From Gnomoniopsis sp. IMI 355080 (taxonomy: Eukaryota > Ascomycota > Sordariomycetes > Diaporthales > Gnomoniaceae): a DNA stretch of 24,506 nt. Numbering within the stretch: position 1 is the first letter of the stretch; the number at the start of each line of letters is the position of its first letter. Both the position numbers and the translations under genes were made by a program. The DNA lies in assembly GCA_027946555.1 (NCBI GenBank), contig JAPEVC010000355.1:1-24506 (forward strand), in the 5' to 3' direction. Shown piece after piece: positions 20,213 to 24,506 of this stretch. The notes under the pieces are model-generated. The model did no database searches and was not told the origin of the DNA. It worked only from the letters and a program-made list of their open reading frames with translations.

Positions 20213-21031
20213 CACGCGTGTGTGGGGGATCACGAGACCCATTTGCATGATGTTGTCGCCAGCCACCGGACCGGGAAAAGTGGACAACTCTACTATATTA
20301 GCACCTTAGTAGAGGGTCATCTGCTCGAGGCTGGGTTTCCATATAGTGAGGCCTTGAATCCGATTTGGAGCGGAATCCCAGATGGCAGGACCATGTGAAA
20401 TTCTTATGACGCGTGCATCTAATTTGATCGGGTTAACCTTGCAATTGCAGACGGGTGCGGGAGGTTATCGTGCAGCTTGAAAGCTGTCAACACTCAACTA
20501 GGAAATGGAGAAAATGCGGGGTCTCCAAAGATCCCATCTTTCCGAGGCTCCACCAAATCACGTATGGGATGTCCGGAAATATCGACATACCTCCCACGCA
20601 GTACAGCATTTTGCTTGTTTTGTGTCACCACCCAAACTGGGCGCCCAGTCAATCTGCCCCTGAAGGCCACGGGACTTCTTATGCAACTAAAGCTTCTTCG
20701 TTCAAGTAAGGTACTAGAGCGAGATCACCTTCCGTTCCGCCGTCCCGGAACCCTTCCAGCTCGCTATACCACACTACACAACATCTCTGATACGACCACT
20801 GCACACCATACTTGTCTTCACAGCCGAGGCACATGGAAATATGCTGAAGACGAGAAGCCGTCAAAGCCCCTCACGAAACGTGACAAGTACGAAGAGACAA
20901 TACGGAAAGTCTTCCGTTCCACCGTTCCCCCCATCCAAACTTTCACGAAGATCCGACAAGGTTCCGGGCTTAGGATCCGAAAACGTGCAAATGATGTCCC
21001 GTTTCTTGATTGTCCTCACCGGAATCTCTGA
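20213..21031 (+). CDS. Tentative spliced reading frame (three exon pieces, 214 aa), unknown function
   Basis: Proposed pieces are 20213-20394, 20451-20705 and 20824-21031 (TGA at 21029-21031). Intron 1 is 56 nt (GTGAAA, branch-like GGTTAAC, ATTGCAG). Intron 2 is 118 nt (GTAAGG donor, pyrimidine-rich CTTGTCTTCACAG acceptor). Both junctions keep the frame. The first piece has 22 of 61 codons starting with G by hand count and reads naturally (SGQLYYISTLVEGHLLEAGF, PIWSGIPDGRT). The last is Lys/Arg-rich with an acidic lead (TWKYAEDEKPSKPLTKRDKY). It starts right after TAG at 20210-20212, which could be an acceptor (ACTGATAG), and has no ATG, so a 5' exon is missing. An unspliced alternative exists: one 184-codon frame at 20477-21031 (TTG start) covers the last two pieces without intron 2. 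No domain was recognised. Confidence 0.3.
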
Positions 21032-22491
21032 CAAGGTCCTGGTCTCACTTGCCTTGGGACTCAGCCCGCGCCCTGAAGTCTGTAACACAGAAACAAAAAG
21101 AGATAAATTCATCGATTAATTCGTCTAATCATCCACGTCCCCCTGATCTGCCATATCCTTATGATACATATCGAACGCTTAGGCGGACCGTGCACACCTT
21201 GAGAGCGGCCCACTTCCCCGGACTAGGCCCTGAGGCCATCGACAAGGACCTCCCTGCGGCTTCAGTTTCCTCAATTCAACTCACCTCGGGGAAATTCGGG
21301 ACTGCGCTCTTCTGATCAATCCCCAGTACCTTGATAGTATGTATCATAGTTCCTCGTGTTGATGCCCATGGCGCAATGACTTCCAAGGCCGTGACATTTG
21401 ACATCACAAGGGAAATGCCATCCATCCTTTCTGGACCCTGAACCACATGCTGGAAAGTGTGCGTTTCAGAGATGCCCTCCTCCCGTCTGTGGACGGATTG
21501 AAACCTCGGCAGTGTGCCGTATCAGCATCAGGTGACAGAGATGATATGCACCCTCCTAAGCACTTGCATATACTCCGTACACAGGCAGATTGCTACTTTT
21601 AGAGTACGTATATAACGGTATACGCTGGCCAATAAGTACATACAGTAAGAGCCAGGAAACCACAGTATAATCCGGAGTCACAAAAACTTTGATCAAACAC
21701 ACTTTTATCGAAATGACGCTCCCTTAATGATGGTCTGCTAAGAAGCATCTGCAACTCCGTTCATGCCGTTTGCCCATCCTGCGCGAATCCTCTTATGCTG
21801 GACGCGTCGCGTGTCGTACATGCTCATGCTGGACATATTCAGTGACCAATAGTGACAGTAAATGCCACCGGGACCGATAGTTGCCTATTTAGGAGACAAG
21901 GAGATAGGTAGGATGATACTGAATAGGGGAAGTGCCGCAAGGCGATGATGCCGGAGTTGCTGTCTTCCGTATAAAGTCGCACTGACGTGCCTAAGCGCGC
22001 GTTTGTGGCGGCTCCACAGCGTTTACTGAACGACATGCCATCATTTACTTTTCCACACTGCATAATCACTTGCCATTCTTCAAATAGAACATTCTATCTT
22101 TTTCCATCGCTCGCTGATGACGTGGTGTGGCTCAAATAAACTATTTTTTCTTGTCTCAAATCGACCAAAACCCTACCGAAAGTTGGTCATCGTGCAGGCT
22201 TCTTAAGCTTAAGCTCGCATCTCTCCGTCGCGGCGACAGGATCACATAAACCATATCGATGATCAGAGTTCGTCTCGTCTCAACACGCGCCCCCACTTCG
22301 CACCGTTACCCCCGATTGAGTTGACCATTGAGGTGACGCTGATCTGATACCCATGAAGTGATATAGACGGCGGATTTTTTCCACGGACTAGTAACGGAGG
22401 TAGAGTATTATGATGAAAATATCCAATATCATTAGTTTGCCTATGTCATGTCGACCGGCGCTCGTACGAAGTGTACTGAGCGCGCAGCTGT
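21032..22491. other. About 1.5 kb with no supportable gene
   Basis: Frames of 76 to 101 codons near 21010-21315 (plus) and 21839-22069 (minus) show no distinctive composition. Between 21316 and 21838 no frame reaches 60 codons. An ACTCCGTAC motif (21570-21578) of the kind often seen in ascomycete intergenic DNA is present. Nothing else is seen. Confidence 0.4.
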
Positions 22492-22731
22492 GTGCCAGTG
22501 TTGGGGTCAAATGCTTCTATAACCCTGCTTCCCAGGTCAGCCTTGTGGCCCCACAGCCAGGACCCAGTGGCGCGAGCAAGACGTAAAGAAGATCCCTACT
22601 GGAGAGACCTAATTTTGCCCTGGGGATCGATTGTTATCAGTCGTTGCAAGTTAATTCAACAGCTAAAGCGAACGCATATCAGTGCTTCCCACGGCATCTG
22701 GCATAGGATCGCGCCAGTTTCTAAGCGCTGA
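22492..22731 (+). CDS. Weak ORF, 79 codons, unknown
   Basis: The frame starts at GTG and has no ATG, so it can only be an exon if real. It contains the 17-bp repeat (22537-22553), which it reads as SALWP followed by His. The copy at 16521 also reads SALWPH in one of its frames. I do not recognise the product. It is Arg/Lys-rich in the middle (ARARRKEDPYWRD). Listed mainly because of the repeat. Confidence 0.1.
   Translation: MPVLGSNASITLLPRSALWPHSQDPVARARRKEDPYWRDLILPWGSIVISRCKLIQQLKRTHISASHGIWHRIAPVSKR
22537..22553. repeat. 17-bp exact repeat, copy 2
   Basis: This is an exact copy of the 17-mer at 16521-16537 in direct orientation, 6 kb away, with unrelated flanks. Confidence 0.9.
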
Positions 22732-23307
22732 AACTCTTGCAGTCCGGCGCGCCTGTACCTACTCGGGATGTGCTAAGGCGGGTGCAACAGACGAATATGC
22801 ATAGCTCCGGACGAGCCCTCCATGCTGGTCTCCAGAAGAGATCTCGACTGTTCTCTTGTCATGTGACAAGTTGCTCGATTGCTCTACACAGTTGGTAAGA
22901 GCATACGAGAGTAGTGTAAATGGTAGCGGCAGGTCTCTAGCTTTATTAGAATAACTCTGCGGTCGCTGAACTTTCTAATTAGGTAGGTTCTGATTCTAAA
23001 TCTCAAAGTTTGACTCTGCCTGGGTCACGATCTGGAGTCGCCATTTGCGAGTGTTTGTGTCGTCACACCTAAAGCTTTAAGCTGCCAAGGTGCAGCAATT
23101 GTTTCACTGACTAGATGCCTTTTGGTTGCTTTGTGATTTTCATGGCCCCGTTTGGGTCAAGACTACCATCTTTACCGAGTGTCATCGTTCCGTTAATGGC
23201 GCGGGCAAGTAAATGCACCAAGGACAAGATCCAATGAGTCCCTGATTGCTCACGCCAGACGACAGCATTTGGTAATGTGGTTCTGATGGACTGCCATTTT
23301 TTGCATC
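22732..23307. other. No supportable gene on plus; minus strand weakly open at its right end
   Basis: No frame of 60 codons starts here on the plus strand. On minus, an open stretch without an ATG start (about 23119-23307) reads naturally (HWILSLVHLLARAING, then LGKDGSLDPNGAMKITKQ). It lies next to another minus frame (23250-23456) in a different phase. A frameshifted minus-strand gene is possible, but the plus frame at 23308-23595 competes for the same bases. Confidence 0.3.
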
Positions 23308-23595
23308 ATGTTGGTACTCTGGACGATCGTTTGCCTCATAGGAGAAGTTATGTCGCTCACGAGACTAGGGACCGAAGTTTCATTGCTTGAAGTGACCTTA
23401 CATAGTGCACGCACGATGAAAGTACAGACCTCGTCGAATAAGATACCAATGTCCAAGCTAGCAATGGGCCAGCCCGATCTAGCTTATATGGGAATAATTT
23501 GGATAGTTAGTTCAGAAGGTCTCTTTTCGCGTTCCGGATGGCCCCAATACACAATAAATCGAACCGCACCAGCTTTATATCACCAGCACAAATGA
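23308..23595 (+). CDS. Candidate small ORF, 95 aa, possible signal-like N terminus
   Basis: The frame runs from ATG to TGA. I do not recognise the product. The N terminus is hydrophobic (MLVLWTIVCLIGEVMSL) and could be a signal peptide or anchor, although a Glu interrupts it. A second hydrophobic patch is AYMGIIWIV near residue 60. By hand count 23 of 95 codons start with G, which is no clear bias. A minus-strand frame (23250-23456) opposite its first half has a purine-first pattern that is at least as good, so the true strand is open. Confidence 0.17.
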   Translation: MLVLWTIVCLIGEVMSLTRLGTEVSLLEVTLHSARTMKVQTSSNKIPMSKLAMGQPDLAYMGIIWIVSSEGLFSRSGWPQYTINRTAPALYHQHK

Positions 23596-24341
23596 AGCGA
23601 TGTACTCAAGCGATGTAGCTCAGCATGTCACGGAATGAAAATAAAGCCATCAGACTGTCTTTTCCAGGATAACAATCACGTTTTGGTTATAAGTCTGGTC
23701 GTTTTCCCCCTCCAATTCACAGTGGGAAGGAATATAAGATGTGACAGACTCACAAGGTCGTTGCTTAAGGCTGGCGCCTGTCCGGTCCCTTACGAGAAGA
23801 CTAGAGCCAGAGGTTTCTCAGCTGATTAGACTCATATTTTGTCTAGAATGCTCGTGCTTTGATTACCAGTAGGCGCGGTCGTGGCGCCATGCAGTAGCGA
23901 GGCGTTGGCGGCGACCCGCTATCGTGGCTACTAGAGGGCGTGGTCAACCTCGAAGGTCACATGCATTGAATCACGCACCTAGAAATGTGGGTTTGACTCC
24001 ACCGAAATTATCTTGTGGTCATACTTGGATGGAGAAATTCGACGTATTGAACGCTGAAGCAAGATTGCAAAAATTTCCGTTCCCGCCAGCTCGATGTTTT
24101 CAATTTGCAGCTTGGTCGTGATCTTCAAGGTTCTTCCAGAGGCGGCGCATGAGGGGGAATTTTGAGCACTAGTAAATATCAACAATAGCTCAGAAGTTCA
24201 AATGGCTTGTGAAAGATGATATGACGCCTGGATCGAAGGCTGGGCGAAGTTTTGGTCTGCTTCTTAGTATATCTAGGTAAAATCGCACCGTCAGAACTTT
24301 TCCCCTTCAGGATATGGAAGCAATTAGCCTGATCTCGAAAT
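23596..24341. other. No supportable gene
   Basis: Only frames of 64 to 68 codons occur (23635-23829 and 23924-24121 plus, 23979-24185 minus). A TATCTAGGTA copy lies at 24270-24279. Nothing else is seen. Confidence 0.4.
24270..24279. repeat. Palindrome TATCTAGGTA, copy 4
   Basis: It has one mismatch from TACCTAGGTA. With its right flank it shares CTAGGTAAAATC with the copy at 13827, over 10 kb away in the same orientation. Confidence 0.6.
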
Positions 24342-24391
24342 TATATATATTTATGAGCACCCTCTGTGGTTTCTTCATCCCTTCTTTTTAG
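24342..24391 (+). promoter_or_regulatory. TATA-like box and pyrimidine-rich tract ending in AG
   Basis: TATATATATTTA (24342-24353) is followed about 16 bases later by a pyrimidine-rich tract ending in TTTTTAG at 24391, just before the 13-bp tandem array. TATA plus a CT-rich stretch is a common fungal core promoter layout on the plus strand. The CTTCTTTTTAG end also fits a strong 3' splice site. The window stops before any start codon, so neither reading can be confirmed. Confidence 0.3.
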
Positions 24392-24401
24392 TCTCTACAC
24401 A

Positions 24402-24506
24402 CTCATTCACTACTCCCATTCACTACACCCATTCACTACACCCATTCACTACACCCATTCACTACACCCATTCACTACACCCATTCACTACACCCATTCA
24501 CTACAC
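24402..24506. repeat. 13-bp tandem repeat (minisatellite), running off the window end
   Basis: Seven perfect copies of CCCATTCACTACA occupy 24415-24505. One imperfect copy (CTCATTCACTACT) precedes them at 24402-24414, and at least one more base of the next copy follows at 24506. Because 13 is not a multiple of 3, three copies make a 13-codon cycle. In the plus direction that cycle has no stop codon in any frame (PIHYTHSLHPFTT). In the minus direction it contains TAG and TGA in every frame. Array length beyond the window is unknown. Confidence 0.98.

Noticed and set aside
19777..20287. Minus frames of 135 and 116 codons opposite the 19.8-20.3 kb plus pieces
   Set aside because: Hand counts of first codon positions favour the plus strand; the minus frames are probably shadows.
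1..24506. CRISPR array, bacterial operon, telomere repeats, reverse transcriptase or transposase catalytic motifs
   Set aside because: I found no spaced direct repeats, no tandem TTAGGG or CCCTAA, no YxDD-type motif in a plausible frame and no terminal inverted repeats. The only tandem arrays are the 13-bp minisatellite and (TA)13.

Overview
The window looks like nuclear DNA from a filamentous fungus, most likely an ascomycete. This is an inference from style, because no gene was recognised by homology. It has no bacterial operon layout: the longest uninterrupted frame is only 257 codons in 24.5 kb. It does carry short fungal-style intron signals (GTRNGT-like donors, CTNAC-like branch sites, YAG acceptors, about 46 to 120 nt apart), a TA microsatellite, a 13-bp minisatellite and copies of the palindrome TACCTAGGTA. 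I found no rRNA, tRNA, CRISPR array, telomere repeat, complete transposon or recognisable protein family.

Layout. From 1 to about 4.6 kb the sequence is GC-rich by eye, and open frames occur on both strands, as expected by chance; small ATG frames at 377-658 and 3437-3745 are the most protein-like. At 4631-5440 lies the longest frame of the window, of unknown identity, with one possible membrane segment. From 5.4 to 14.7 kb only weak candidates appear: 6304-6648 and 7205-7477 on the minus strand, and 9424-9660 and 9673-10041 on the plus strand. A (TA)13 microsatellite lies at 12151-12176. From 14.7 to 15.2 kb the minus strand holds a broken frame with one in-frame TAG and a frame change, which reads as a decayed gene or element of unknown type.

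The best coding territory is 18.85-21.03 kb on the plus strand. Codon-position bias (codons starting with G) and matched splice phases there support two tentative spliced reading frames, at 19304-20126 and 20213-21031. Neither has a confirmed start, and neither product was recognised. From 21.0 to 24.3 kb I see little beyond one small ATG frame at 23308-23595. The window ends inside a 13-bp tandem array (24402 onward), preceded by a TATA-like box and a pyrimidine-rich tract.

No pathway or system can be assembled from these pieces. All coding calls are low confidence and rest on frame length, codon bias and splice-like signals, not on family recognition. Short frames in several phases look equally protein-like in much of the window, so most of it may be non-coding or decayed.
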